Source: Vreelandella sedimenti (GTDB taxonomy: Bacteria > Pseudomonadota > Gammaproteobacteria > Pseudomonadales > Halomonadaceae). Taken from it: DNA of 64,000 nt. Under the pieces are notes generated by a model, which was given only the letters and a program-made list of their open reading frames with translations, did no database searches and had not been told where the DNA came from. The stretch spans positions 1 through 64,000 of the forward strand of contig NZ_JACCGK010000013.1 in the NCBI RefSeq assembly GCF_013416325.1, read 5' to 3'. A program made the translations under genes and the position numbers. This document shows, in pieces, positions 55,500 through 64,000 of this stretch (positions are counted from its first letter, which is position 1; each line of letters starts with the position of its first letter).

Positions 55500-56024
55500 G
55501 TGCCCACTCACACACATCCATTGGTAATGTTGCTACAGCGTACTGAACGCTTTCTGGACGCCATTCTACAGCCCGTGGTCTTTGCGGGCATGGCGGCGCT
55601 GATTGGGGTGATTACCCTGCAGATCGTCTCCCGGGTGCTATTCACCGCGGTGGGCTGGACTGAGGAGGTCGCCCGCTTTCTGTTGGTGTGGATCACCTTT
55701 TTAGCCAGCACCTTGGCGTTTCAGCGCGGGCGGCATATTGCCGTCACCTTTGTGGTGGATGCCCTGCCCGGCCGCCTGCGCCAAATCGCCCGGCTTGCCG
55801 CCCTGCTGATTGTTTTGGCGTTTATGATCACGCTGATCATGATCGGCTACCGCTACATGCAAGTGCAGAGCTTTCAGAAATCCGCCTCGCTGCGGCTGTC
55901 GATGACCTACGTCTACGCGGTGATGCCGATCTGTGCGGCGATTATGGCGTGGTATGCGCTGGTCGATATCATCGAGCTCCTGATTAACGGCGAAACCTCC
56001 CAACCCCAGGAGGAGTCGCTATGA
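55500..56024 (+). CDS. TRAP transporter small permease (DctQ family)
   Basis: A 174-aa protein with four membrane helices. DctQ signatures: GWTEEVARFLLVWITFLAST and QRGRHIAVTFVVDALPG. It begins with GTG immediately after the binding-protein stop, an unusually tight junction with its ribosome site (CCAGGAGGAAG) inside the upstream gene. It overlaps the large permease ATG by four bases. Confidence 0.93.
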   Translation: MPTHTHPLVMLLQRTERFLDAILQPVVFAGMAALIGVITLQIVSRVLFTAVGWTEEVARFLLVWITFLASTLAFQRGRHIAVTFVVDALPGRLRQIARLAALLIVLAFMITLIMIGYRYMQVQSFQKSASLRLSMTYVYAVMPICAAIMAWYALVDIIELLINGETSQPQEESL

Positions 56025-57283
56025 CGCTGCTGCTGTTTGGGCTGTTCTTCCTGTTTATGCTGCTGGGCGTGCCAATTGCCTTTGCCATTGGCGCCAGCAC
56101 GCTCTATGCGCTGTATCAATCCGGCGTGCCACTGATGGTCGTCACCCAGCAGATGTTCCAGGGCATCAACTCCTTTGCTCTGGTCGCGATCCCGATGTTT
56201 ATCCTCGCTGGGGATTTAATGGCCCAGGGTAAGGTGAGCGAAAAGCTGGTCAGCTTTGCCGATTCGTTAGTCGGTTTTATGCGCGGAGGGCTCTCGGTGG
56301 TCTCGGTGATGGCGGGCATGTTCTTTGCAGCAATCTCCGGTTCTGGCGCCGCGACCACCGCAGCGGTGGGTTCCAGTCTGGTGCCGGAACTCAAGCGTAA
56401 AGGCTATGACCCGGCATCGGCAGCCAGCTTAATTGCCGCCAGCGGCACCATCGGGGTGGTGATTCCACCCTCGGTGCCGATGATCATCTACGCGGTGATC
56501 GCTCAGCAGTCGGTCTCTAAGCTGTTTCTAAACGGTTTTTTACCGGGTCTGGCGATGGGTTTAGGGTTAATGGCCATCGCCATTGCTCAAGCCTATAAGC
56601 GCCAATACCCCAAAGGCACACCGCTGTCGCTTTCGACCATCTGGACGACCTTTAAAGACGCCAGTTGGGGATTGATGACGCCGGTAATTATCCTCGGGGG
56701 TATCTTCTCGGGCATCTTCACCCCTTCAGAGGCGGCCGTGGTGGCGGTGAACTACGCCATGCTGGTGTCGCTGTTTGTGTATCGTGACCTGACCTTTCCG
56801 CAGGTGTATAAGCTGCTGATCCGTTCGGCGATGACCACCGCGGTGATTATGCTGGTGATTGCCATGTCGGCGGTGCTGAGCTGGACGCTCTCAAGCTGGC
56901 AGGTACCGGGGGCGATTGCCCAGGCCGTGCTGTCGCTCTCCACCAACCCCTACGTGATTATGCTGCTGATTGTGGGGATCATTCTGCTCACCGGGGTGTT
57001 TATCGAAACCGCCAGTGCGCTGATTATCCTCACACCGGTGCTGCTCCCGCTGGTGCTGCAGTTGGGGATTGATCCGATTCACTTTGGTTTGATTATCGTG
57101 GTGGGGCTCTCCATCGGCATGATTACCCCGCCGGTGGCGATCAACCTCTATGTGGCCTCATCGATCACCCAGCTACCGCTGGAGCGCATTACCCGCGCGA
57201 TCATTCCTTACCTGCTGGGGTTGATCGGGGTGCTGCTATTAGTGGTTTACGTGCCGATTATGTTGGGTTGGTCGGGTGGTTAA
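56021..57283 (+). CDS. TRAP transporter large permease (DctM family)
   Basis: A 420-aa polytopic permease. Family segments: LGVPIAFAIGASTLYAL, VAIPMFILAGDLMAQGKVSEKL, SGSGAATTAAVGSSLVPEL, GVVIPPSVPMIIYAV, FTPSEAAVVAVNYA and IGMITPPVAINLYVASSI. It forms the substrate channel with the small permease. Last gene of the operon; a strong terminator follows 20 bases later. Confidence 0.95.
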   Translation: MTLLLFGLFFLFMLLGVPIAFAIGASTLYALYQSGVPLMVVTQQMFQGINSFALVAIPMFILAGDLMAQGKVSEKLVSFADSLVGFMRGGLSVVSVMAGMFFAAISGSGAATTAAVGSSLVPELKRKGYDPASAASLIAASGTIGVVIPPSVPMIIYAVIAQQSVSKLFLNGFLPGLAMGLGLMAIAIAQAYKRQYPKGTPLSLSTIWTTFKDASWGLMTPVIILGGIFSGIFTPSEAAVVAVNYAMLVSLFVYRDLTFPQVYKLLIRSAMTTAVIMLVIAMSAVLSWTLSSWQVPGAIAQAVLSLSTNPYVIMLLIVGIILLTGVFIETASALIILTPVLLPLVLQLGIDPIHFGLIIVVGLSIGMITPPVAINLYVASSITQLPLERITRAIIPYLLGLIGVLLLVVYVPIMLGWSGG

Positions 57284-57302
57284 GTCAGCGTTTGCACTTT
57301 TT

Positions 57303-57330
57303 AAAGAGAGCCTTATTGGCTCTCTTTTTA
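57303..57330 (+). terminator. Rho-independent terminator of the TRAP operon
   Basis: AAAGAGAGCC and GGCTCTCTTT, a perfect 10-bp stem with a TTATT loop, followed by TTT. It lies between this operon and the convergent AraC gene. Confidence 0.9.
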
Positions 57331-57382
57331 AGGTGACGCTTATCTAGCCTCAGCGCATTCATCTTGAACTCAAACAAGAAGT

Positions 57383-58435
57383 TCACATCGAATGTTCGCC
57401 AGCCTGGCACGACTTTCGAAACTGTCCCGGTGTTACTTCAAAGAGCTGGAAAAAACAGCTGCGAAAATGAGAAATACTCACAAAACCGGTGGCAACTGCC
57501 ACTTCGGCAACGGGCTTGTTAGTTTGCTGAAGGAGCTGACGCGCACGCGTTAGACGAAGTTCCATATAGTATCGAGAAGGGCTAGCGTTAACGTAATTAC
57601 CAAACATACGTTCTAACTGGCGTCTCGAAATATTAACCCAATTAGCTATCTCGGATATGGATAAAGGCTCTTCAATATTATTTTTCATCAATTGCAGTGA
57701 TATTTTCAATTTTTCTGGCAGAGTGAGGTTTTGATCGACACCTATCGTTGAAATATCTGGGGAGTCTAAGCCCTTATCACAGCTAAGCATCTCTTCAACT
57801 GCACTGACCACCTCATTGCCACAATCAGTTCTGACTACTTCAAGCATCATGCTCAATGAGCTACTCGCCCCGGCACAGCTGATACGATTACGATCCACAA
57901 TAAAGCTACGGCTAGCTACCGATACATCCCAGAACTGCTCTGCCATCATCGCGCGGCCATCAGGATGATAAGCACACTGGTAGCCGTTCAATAATCCCGC
58001 CTCTGCAAGGAAGTAGGCGCCGTTCCATAATCCTCCTAACATCATGTCTTTGCTGTCAGCATGCCTCAGTTTGCTGCGCAGTAGGAGGGTTGTTTTAGGA
58101 GGTACACGCAGGCCACCGCATACAATCAACACATCAATATTGAGGCTTGTAGCATCGAACTTGTCTAACGAATAATCCGCGGCCACCTCAATACCTAAGT
58201 CAGAAACCGTTGCAGGTGCCTCGCTACCCACCACCAAGACCTCATACATCGTAGTAGATTGCATTAAATTCGTTGCAACAAGTGCATCCACAGCGCCAGT
58301 GAAAGCCATCATTGAAAAATTCTCTAGCAGTATAAAAGCTACTTTTTTTGTTATCTGAGGCTTCCCTAAAGAGTCAGTCGAAGAAATGTAAGCCATGTTT
58401 TTATTTTTCAATATGCTTGAGAATCTATCCTTCAT
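57383..58435 (-). CDS. AraC-family regulator with DJ-1/PfpI-like domain (GlxA type)
   Basis: A 350-aa regulator. The N-terminal part (about 20-200) is a class I glutamine-amidotransferase-like sensor: VAFILLENFSMMAFTGAVDAL, DVLIVCGGLRV, GLWNGAYFLAEAGLLNG, ISCAGASSSLSMML. The C-terminal AraC domain has two helix-turn-helix units (ISEIANWVNISRRQLERMF and VAEVAVATGFVSISHFRSCF). ATG 58435 follows GAGG. GlxA-type regulators often control amine or amino-acid-derived substrate use. It probably governs the divergent TRAP operon starting at 58990. Confidence 0.9.
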   Translation of the reverse strand: MKDRFSSILKNKNMAYISSTDSLGKPQITKKVAFILLENFSMMAFTGAVDALVATNLMQSTTMYEVLVVGSEAPATVSDLGIEVAADYSLDKFDATSLNIDVLIVCGGLRVPPKTTLLLRSKLRHADSKDMMLGGLWNGAYFLAEAGLLNGYQCAYHPDGRAMMAEQFWDVSVASRSFIVDRNRISCAGASSSLSMMLEVVRTDCGNEVVSAVEEMLSCDKGLDSPDISTIGVDQNLTLPEKLKISLQLMKNNIEEPLSISEIANWVNISRRQLERMFGNYVNASPSRYYMELRLTRARQLLQQTNKPVAEVAVATGFVSISHFRSCFFQLFEVTPGQFRKSCQAGEHSM

Positions 58436-58989
58436 GATGAACCTCAATTTTTTGAACTATAGTTATTTTAAGCAAAAATCACGCCATTTTAAAAACAAGA
58501 CATTGAAATCAGTATTATTAAAATTCACCAACACCACAAGACCTCAAACTCAATCATGTAAAACCTGCCCGACCTTGTGTCAAGTTGAACAATTTACACA
58601 AACCCTACGTGACTGGTTAAAAAGAAAAAAATAGTTATATTATTTAAAAACCTTATAGTAAAAGTACGAATTTCAGCCGTACTACCCAATGGAGTATTAC
58701 ATCAGTCGGCTTTCACTGGACTTTTCGATATCGCACTGGGTAGAGATGGCTTTGTCATTTTCACTCATGAGCCTACTACTAACACAACCTTAGCCTCTAG
58801 CGTCCCGCGGCGCGAACCTTCCTCTCGCCTTACTTCGCCAGATAACAAAAACATACCCATCGCCACGTACTTTTTAAAAGTTCATCAAATGTCGCTATTT
58901 AGGCCCTTAGTGTCGCAAAAAATACCTTTTCGAAAGTAGTAACTGATTCAAGATGAAAATCCACTTCCTCTCCTCTGAGAAATAAACTT
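58436..58989. other. Promoter region between AraC regulator and third TRAP operon
   Basis: About 550 bases, mostly AT-rich, with no supported gene; frames on both strands are short. TTAGTGTCGCAA at 58907 and AACTGATTCAA at 58941 recur from 10100 and 10114. The divergent promoters must lie here but were not resolved. Confidence 0.4.
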
Positions 58990-60015
58990 ATGAATAACCC
59001 TAAAAGCAAAAAAGTTACTCTGGGCGCTGCGACTCTTTTATCCTTAACAACCATCGGGAGTGTCCAGGCAGAAAACATCTCGTTGAAATTCCATAGCGGA
59101 CTTTCACAATCTCGCCCTGAAGCAGAGCAGATCAACAGATTCGCTAGATTAGTGAGTGAAAAGTCAGATGGCGAGCTTGATATCGAAGTCTACCATGCAG
59201 GCGCCTTAGGCCTTAAAGAAGCCGACATGCTGAGAGTATTGCAGCAGGGCATGGTCGATATGGCACTACTGTATGGTGAATATTACACGCGTGATGCGCC
59301 AGCCTTGGCATCTGTATATGCTCAGGGCGCCATTACGGAATCTTCCCAACATGACGAAATTCTTGATGTAATCAGGGAACTCTATGAAGACGGCTTTTCA
59401 GATTGGGATATTCAAATCGTTGGTGGCGTCGTTGCTCCTATTTTCGATGTAGGTTTGCACTGCAAAGAGCCGGTAAACTCCTTGGCAGACCTAGAGGATA
59501 AAAAAGTCCGCGTCTGGTCCAGACACCTTGTGGATACTTTTGAATTATTGGGCATTTCAGCTCAAGTCATTCCGCAAAACGATATGTATATGGCACTTCA
59601 AACAGGCGTTGTAGATTGTGCCTATTACTTATCTACCGTGGCACCCACCGTTTCGCTTCAAGAAGTCACCGAGTACGAGTCTTACTTACACCCTTGGGCA
59701 GCCTCCCCATGGCTCTTTGGTATCAGTGAACGAGCGCTATCCCGCCTCAACGACAACCAACTTCAGGCTCTGGAAGAAGCCGGTGAAGAGATTTGGAACG
59801 AGACCCGCGCCACTGCGATTGATCCAGAGCGCGAAGCGCAGGCGCGTCAAGAGCGTAAAGAGTTGGGAATCACCATGCTTCCCGACTTCTCAGATGATGA
59901 CGTTGAAACCTTTGTAGACGCCGCTTGGCAGGCGTGGCAAGCCATGGCGGAAAACGCAGGCGAGGACGGCACACGCTACTACGAAACAGTCACTCAAGCG
60001 ATCTCCGAAGAGTAA
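58990..60015 (+). CDS. TRAP transporter substrate-binding protein (DctP family)
   Basis: A 341-aa periplasmic receptor with a signal peptide (TLGAATLLSLTTIGSVQAE). DctP motifs: LRVLQQGMVDMALLYGEY, KVRVWSRHLVDTFELLGISA with the binding Arg, and MYMALQTGVVDCAYYL. It differs strongly from the other two receptors and carries two Cys (HCKEP and VDCAYY) that could form a disulfide. The substrate is not assignable. First gene of the third TRAP operon. Confidence 0.92.
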   Translation: MNNPKSKKVTLGAATLLSLTTIGSVQAENISLKFHSGLSQSRPEAEQINRFARLVSEKSDGELDIEVYHAGALGLKEADMLRVLQQGMVDMALLYGEYYTRDAPALASVYAQGAITESSQHDEILDVIRELYEDGFSDWDIQIVGGVVAPIFDVGLHCKEPVNSLADLEDKKVRVWSRHLVDTFELLGISAQVIPQNDMYMALQTGVVDCAYYLSTVAPTVSLQEVTEYESYLHPWAASPWLFGISERALSRLNDNQLQALEEAGEEIWNETRATAIDPEREAQARQERKELGITMLPDFSDDDVETFVDAAWQAWQAMAENAGEDGTRYYETVTQAISEE

Positions 60016-60034
60016 TGGGTACATAAACCAATCG

Positions 60035-60056
60035 AGAGCCAATACCTATTGGCTCT
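60035..60056 (+). terminator. Intercistronic hairpin between binding protein and permease genes
   Basis: AGAGCCAATA and TATTGGCTCT are exact reverse complements two bases apart, followed by TTCTTCTT. Same position as the hairpin at 3047-3073 in the first TRAP operon. Likely an attenuator or mRNA stabiliser that keeps receptor above permease. Confidence 0.65.
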
Positions 60057-60077
60057 TTCTTCTTGGAGCTAGTCGTG

Positions 60078-60584
60078 ATGATGAGAAAAATCAACACTGT
60101 ACTGAACCATACCGCCTATGCCTCCTTTCTAGTGGGCGTCATGAGCGGTATCGCAATGACGGCACTGATATTCGTCAGCACCTTGATGCGCTATCTGGGT
60201 GGTCATCCTTTGCGTTTTTCCGATGAGCTGGCGGGGCTGCTGTTCTTAACATTGACCTTCCTTTGTCTGCCTTATGTACTCAATAAGGGCCGCCACATAC
60301 GCATAGAGATACTCGTCAACCTGATGCCAGCAGGGATCGCAAGGATAATGGACTTTATTGGCGTCGTCGTATTACTCACGTTCTGCGCCATCTTCGCCTT
60401 TGAGTCCTGGAATTTCATGAACTTCTCGTTCTCGCTCAATTCGCGTACGGATATCAGTAGCATTCTCTTATGGCCGTGGATGGCCATCATGCCTTTTTCC
60501 ATGATGCTGTGCATCTTGATTCAGCTCAGCCATGGTTTTAAACAGCCCACGACAGACACTGCCTCAGCGGAGGATGCGATATGA
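60078..60584 (+). CDS. TRAP transporter small permease (DctQ family)
   Basis: A 168-aa four-helix membrane protein. DctQ features: RFSDELAGLLFLTLTFLCLP and NKGRHIRIEILVNLMPAG. The ATG at 60078 is preferred over an upstream TTG because GGAG lies at the right distance. It overlaps the large permease start by four bases (ATGA). Confidence 0.9.
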   Translation: MMRKINTVLNHTAYASFLVGVMSGIAMTALIFVSTLMRYLGGHPLRFSDELAGLLFLTLTFLCLPYVLNKGRHIRIEILVNLMPAGIARIMDFIGVVVLLTFCAIFAFESWNFMNFSFSLNSRTDISSILLWPWMAIMPFSMMLCILIQLSHGFKQPTTDTASAEDAI

Positions 60585-61864
60585 GCTGGTTACTCTTGAG
60601 CGGAGCGCTAGTTCTATTTTTAACCAGTGGCGCGATCCTAGGGGCTGCGCTGGGGCTTACGGGTCTACTCCTGCTTCACTTTCAAGCTAACGGCGCCACC
60701 CCCTTGGCGATTAACGCAACTTGGAACATGCTAACGGATTTTACGCTAAGCGCAGTTCCTCTATTCATATTTTTAGGTGAAATACTTCTCGCAAGCGGCG
60801 TGTCAAAACGCGTCTATAACGGCCTAACCCCTCTGTTCGCGCGTGTTCCAGGGCAATTACTCCATACCAACATCGCCGTCTGCACGCTGTTTGGTGCAGT
60901 TAGCGGGTCAAGCACCTCTACCGCAGCCGCCATAGGCGCAGTTGGCTATCCTGAACTGACAAAACGTGGGTATAAACCAAGTGTAGTGGTGGGCACGTTA
61001 GCTGCAGGGGGCACCCTTGGGCTTCTCATTCCCCCCAGTTTGGCATTAATCATCTACGGAGCGACTCAAAACGTCTCTATCGGGCAACTCTTTATCGCTG
61101 GCATGCTGCCAGGCTTACTCATTGCTGCCGCCTTTTCCACATGGATTATGATCCGCTCTAAAATTGGCGAATCAGTAACCCCTACGTTTAAAGAGAAAGT
61201 GACCTTCAAGCACGTAATAACTGGGCTCAAGGAGATATGGCCTCTTCCCGTACTTATTTTCTTCGTGCTGGGAACCATTTACCTGGGGATCGCGACGCCT
61301 ACGGAGTCGGCGGCTTTGGGCGTAGTGGCCAGTATCGTTTTAGGTTTAAAATGGGGCGATTTAACCTTCAAAAGACTATGGCAGGCGTTTAAGCACGCCT
61401 CGATCATGTTTACCGCTATCGGTATGATTTTGATTGGTACAGTGATCCTTTCTCAAGCCGTCAGCCTACTAGGCATTCCCCGCACTGCAGTCGAAACGAT
61501 TGGCAACTTTGGGCTAGGCCCGTATGGCATACTGCTGATGATCGTCATCGTCTATATCGTGCTAGGGTGTTTCTTTGATGGAATATCACTGCTACTCATG
61601 ACACTTCCTATCACCTTCCCGATGATCACAAGCTTAGGGTTCGACCCCATCTGGTTCGGTATTATTGTCACGCTACTTATAGAGATCGGTATGATAACGC
61701 CGCCCGTAGGACTCAACCTCTTTGTTCTATCATCCATTTCTAAAAATGAAGTTAATTTAACATCTGCCGCAAAGGCCTCCTTTCCTTACTGGCTTATTTT
61801 ACTGGGCGCCATAGGAGTATTTACGCTATTCCCTAACATCATTTTGTGGGTCACTACCTTTTAG
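60581..61864 (+). CDS. TRAP transporter large permease (DctM family)
   Basis: A 427-aa polytopic permease. Features: AVPLFIFLGEILLASGVSKRV, SGSSTSTAAAIGAVGYPEL, GLLIPPSLALIIYGA, ATPTESAALGVVASI and IGMITPPVGLNLFVLSSI. It completes the third TRAP system. The operon end lacks a terminator close by; a strong one stands 200 bases further at 62065. Confidence 0.95.
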   Translation: MSWLLLSGALVLFLTSGAILGAALGLTGLLLLHFQANGATPLAINATWNMLTDFTLSAVPLFIFLGEILLASGVSKRVYNGLTPLFARVPGQLLHTNIAVCTLFGAVSGSSTSTAAAIGAVGYPELTKRGYKPSVVVGTLAAGGTLGLLIPPSLALIIYGATQNVSIGQLFIAGMLPGLLIAAAFSTWIMIRSKIGESVTPTFKEKVTFKHVITGLKEIWPLPVLIFFVLGTIYLGIATPTESAALGVVASIVLGLKWGDLTFKRLWQAFKHASIMFTAIGMILIGTVILSQAVSLLGIPRTAVETIGNFGLGPYGILLMIVIVYIVLGCFFDGISLLLMTLPITFPMITSLGFDPIWFGIIVTLLIEIGMITPPVGLNLFVLSSISKNEVNLTSAAKASFPYWLILLGAIGVFTLFPNIILWVTTF

Positions 61865-62064
61865 AATAACCTCAACCCACTAAATGATATTGCTGAACTA
61901 TAGGCCCTCTCTAGCTAAAGGGAGAGCATATAGTTTAAATGCCATACTCATGAGCCCCCTCCCGACGTAGCTACCCCTGGCGCGCATCACCCAGGCCATC
62001 GTGCCGTATTAAAGGGCCGGGGCTTGATCGGCCGTCCGGACAAGCATCACAGGCATTAACGCAA

Positions 62065-62095
62065 CGGGGCTTGCCAAATGGCAAGCCCCGTTTTT
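62065..62095 (+). terminator. Rho-independent terminator
   Basis: CGGGGCTTGCC and GGCAAGCCCCG, a perfect 11-bp stem with an AAAT loop and TTTTT after it. It serves the plus-strand TRAP operon and separates it from the convergent chemoreceptor. The 200 bases before it hold no gene. Confidence 0.93.
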
Positions 62096-62143
62096 ATACC
62101 CATCTTTCCCAAGCGCTGATATCACAAGCACTGGTAGTGAGCG

Positions 62144-63928
62144 TTAGAACTCTTCCCACTCATCTGCAGCATGCTTGGCCGGTGATGGCTTTGATGATGG
62201 TTGTGATGCGGAGTGCGATGAAAGCGCAGGGCGCTTCATGGCGCCACTGCCACGTTGCTGAGGAGCCGGAGACGCTAACGCTTCGTGCCGCGACGTGGGC
62301 TCATCGTCACCAAGTACGAAGGAGTTGATTAACTGATTCAGGTGCTCCGCATGGCGGCGCATATTGGCAGCGGCGGTGGTGGACTCTTGCACCATGGCGG
62401 CGTTCTGCTGGGTCATGGTGTCCATTTCAGCCACGGCGATATTGATCTGGCCAATACCGCTGCTCTGCTCTTTAGCGCCAGCGGTGATCTCTCCGATCAC
62501 ATCGGTGACTTTCGCCACGCTGGAGACGATTTCGCGCATGGTATCACCGGCGCTGCGCACCAGCTTCGCACCGGAGTTAGTGTGCTGAACCGATGCATCG
62601 ATAAGCGCACGAATCTCTTTGGAAGCATCGCTGGAACGACTGGCTAGAACCCTAACTTCTTGTGCCACCACGGCAAAGCCGCGGCCATGCTCACCTGCCC
62701 TTGCAGCTTCCACCGAGGCATTAAGCGCCAAGATATTGGTTTGGAAGGCAATCGAATCGATCATGCTGATGATGTCACTAATGCGCGACGCGGAGTCGTT
62801 AATATCGCGCATGGTGCTTTCCACCTGCCCCATCGAGGTCTCGCCTTCGCGGGCTACGTCAGCGGTAGACTGCACCAGCGTATTGGCCTGCTGGGCATTG
62901 TCGGCGCTGTGATTAACGGTCGAGGTGATCTCTTCCATGGAAGCTGAGGTTTGTTGCAGGTTCGCGGCCGCCTGCTCGGTACGGGTGGCAAGCTCATCAG
63001 AGCTTTGTGAGATCTCCCCCGCCGCCTGGTGCACGCTGAGCGTACTGCTGCGTACATCACGAAGCGTGTTCTGCATCCGCGCTACAAAGGCGTTGAATTG
63101 AACGCTAAGCTCGCCAATTTCGTCACCGCTTTCAACCGCCAAGCGACGGGTTAAATCACCGCGCCCCTGAGCAATATCTTGCATAGCAGCAGTAGTACGC
63201 TTGATCGGCCCCAGCGTGCGACGCACCAAGCCATACGCGATCAGTGCAATCACAACAAATAGACCCAGACCCAACAAGGAGGCAAAGATAATACCTTGGC
63301 GCAAATCAGCGGCAGCAACGGCTTCAAGTTCAGCAACAGCATCGTCAGCATCGGTGACGTAAACGCCTGCACCAATGAGCCAGTCCCACTTTTCAAGGCG
63401 GTCAACGAAGGAGTGCTTGGGTTCAATTCTGTCGGTACCTGGGTAATCCCACATATAGCTGTAGAAGCCACCGCCACTCTGGGCGACCTTAATGATCTCG
63501 CGAATCAGGTAAGTGCCATCGGGGGTTTGCGCATCGATCATGTTGGTGCCTTCACGCTCCGGTGCAGGCGCCGTGACGATATTGTTACCGTCATAGTCGT
63601 AGATAAAAATGTAGTTGTTATCTTCAAAGCGCATGGAACGCACCAGCTCGGCTACCTGCTGCTTGGCTGCCTCATCGTTGGCACCGGCTTGTTCATAAAT
63701 GGGCTCGATGGCAGAAGTCGCCATCTGGACGATATCGCGCACCGCATGGCGGCGCTCTTCAATCAGCATTTCACGCTGGTTTGCCAACGTATCGCGGGTG
63801 TCTTGGGCGCTGCTGTAGGCTTTAAACCCGACCAACACAACCGTTAGTAACAAAAGAGGGAGCAGTACAAGCATCAGCACCTTGGTTTGTAAACCAAGGG
63901 CTCGTTTGGGAGCAGAAGGGGTGGACAT
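62144..63928 (-). CDS. Methyl-accepting chemotaxis protein (sCache sensor)
   Basis: A 594-aa chemoreceptor. Membrane helix 1 at about 15-33, periplasmic sCache_2 domain ([44 protein letters not shown]), membrane helix 2 at about 213-233, HAMP, then the cytoplasmic signalling domain with the hairpin [20 protein letters not shown]. The C terminus ends ADEWEEF, like the CheR/CheB-tethering pentapeptide NWETF. sCache_2 receptors commonly sense small carboxylates, fitting the neighbouring TRAP systems. Start with GTG-free ATG near 63928; the last 70 bases hold no further gene. Confidence 0.95.
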   Translation of the reverse strand: MSTPSAPKRALGLQTKVLMLVLLPLLLLTVVLVGFKAYSSAQDTRDTLANQREMLIEERRHAVRDIVQMATSAIEPIYEQAGANDEAAKQQVAELVRSMRFEDNNYIFIYDYDGNNIVTAPAPEREGTNMIDAQTPDGTYLIREIIKVAQSGGGFYSYMWDYPGTDRIEPKHSFVDRLEKWDWLIGAGVYVTDADDAVAELEAVAAADLRQGIIFASLLGLGLFVVIALIAYGLVRRTLGPIKRTTAAMQDIAQGRGDLTRRLAVESGDEIGELSVQFNAFVARMQNTLRDVRSSTLSVHQAAGEISQSSDELATRTEQAAANLQQTSASMEEITSTVNHSADNAQQANTLVQSTADVAREGETSMGQVESTMRDINDSASRISDIISMIDSIAFQTNILALNASVEAARAGEHGRGFAVVAQEVRVLASRSSDASKEIRALIDASVQHTNSGAKLVRSAGDTMREIVSSVAKVTDVIGEITAGAKEQSSGIGQINIAVAEMDTMTQQNAAMVQESTTAAANMRRHAEHLNQLINSFVLGDDEPTSRHEALASPAPQQRGSGAMKRPALSSHSASQPSSKPSPAKHAADEWEEF

Positions 63929-64000
63929 ATGTGCGCAAGCTCCAGAGTCAGTCGAGTGAAGAGTTTTTAGTAGTTATAGGAGCTTTATCGACCTAAAGTG

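Overview
The window looks like accessory-rich chromosome of a halophilic or marine gammaproteobacterium, most likely Halomonadaceae (Halomonas/Vreelandella type). This is an inference from three TRAP carboxylate transporters plus an orphan TRAP binding protein, an sCache chemoreceptor, IS1182-family elements and the type of metal-resistance and recombinase genes. No rRNA or marker gene is present to prove it.

1-6.2 kb: an AT-rich catabolic cassette. A GntR/FCD regulator converges on a five-gene minus-strand operon (isocitrate/isopropylmalate-type dehydrogenase, ketopantoate-reductase-type dehydrogenase, TRAP binding protein, small and large permeases). A duplicated palindrome in front of the operon and a related site in front of the regulator suggest a shared operator.

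6.5-9.9 kb: a graveyard of toxin-antitoxin parts. It holds a frameshifted BPSL0761-type gene, a solitary MbcA/ParS/Xre-type antitoxin, an AbiEi antitoxin with a large promoter palindrome but only a stub of its toxin, a convergent nucleotidyltransferase toxin that is frameshifted and has lost a catalytic Asp, and a truncated IS1182 copy.

10.2-32.6 kb: a composite mobile region. A three-gene ATGA-coupled operon matches the gamma-mobile-trio (gmtX, gmtY, gmtZ). It is followed by a phage-type xis/int module with a divergent repressor, an intact-looking IS1182 element, and a large SMC/Rad50-like ATPase with a zinc hook and extra C-terminal domain (defence candidate). Next come chromate resistance (chrB/chrA), a DmeR/DmeF cobalt-nickel module with HupE-like and anchor proteins, and a methyltransferase-HNH fusion protein (second defence candidate). 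This block ends at a tRNA-Arg(CCG) whose 3' side carries helically phased GGGCAC repeats typical of integrase arm sites.

32.7-40 kb: a Tn554-like cluster of three overlapping tyrosine recombinases plus a TnpC-like protein, then small orphan genes (a membrane-anchored antitoxin-domain protein, a nuclease-like protein and two small membrane proteins).

40.2-47.9 kb: a GC-rich block of LysR, MFS exporter, exported hydrolase, exported cupin, Tat-exported aldo/keto reductase, PQQ-type sugar dehydrogenase and SDR, with an aldo/keto reductase relic between the last two. 48-50.1 kb: another tyrosine integrase with two small partners.

50.7-64 kb: core-like metabolism. There is an orphan TRAP binding protein, LysR, a GlcD-type FAD oxidase, a complete TRAP operon whose binding protein is a close paralogue of the orphan, a GlxA-type AraC regulator, a third TRAP operon and a methyl-accepting chemotaxis protein. 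Overall, uptake and oxidation of organic acids flank about 44 kb of repeatedly invaded DNA.
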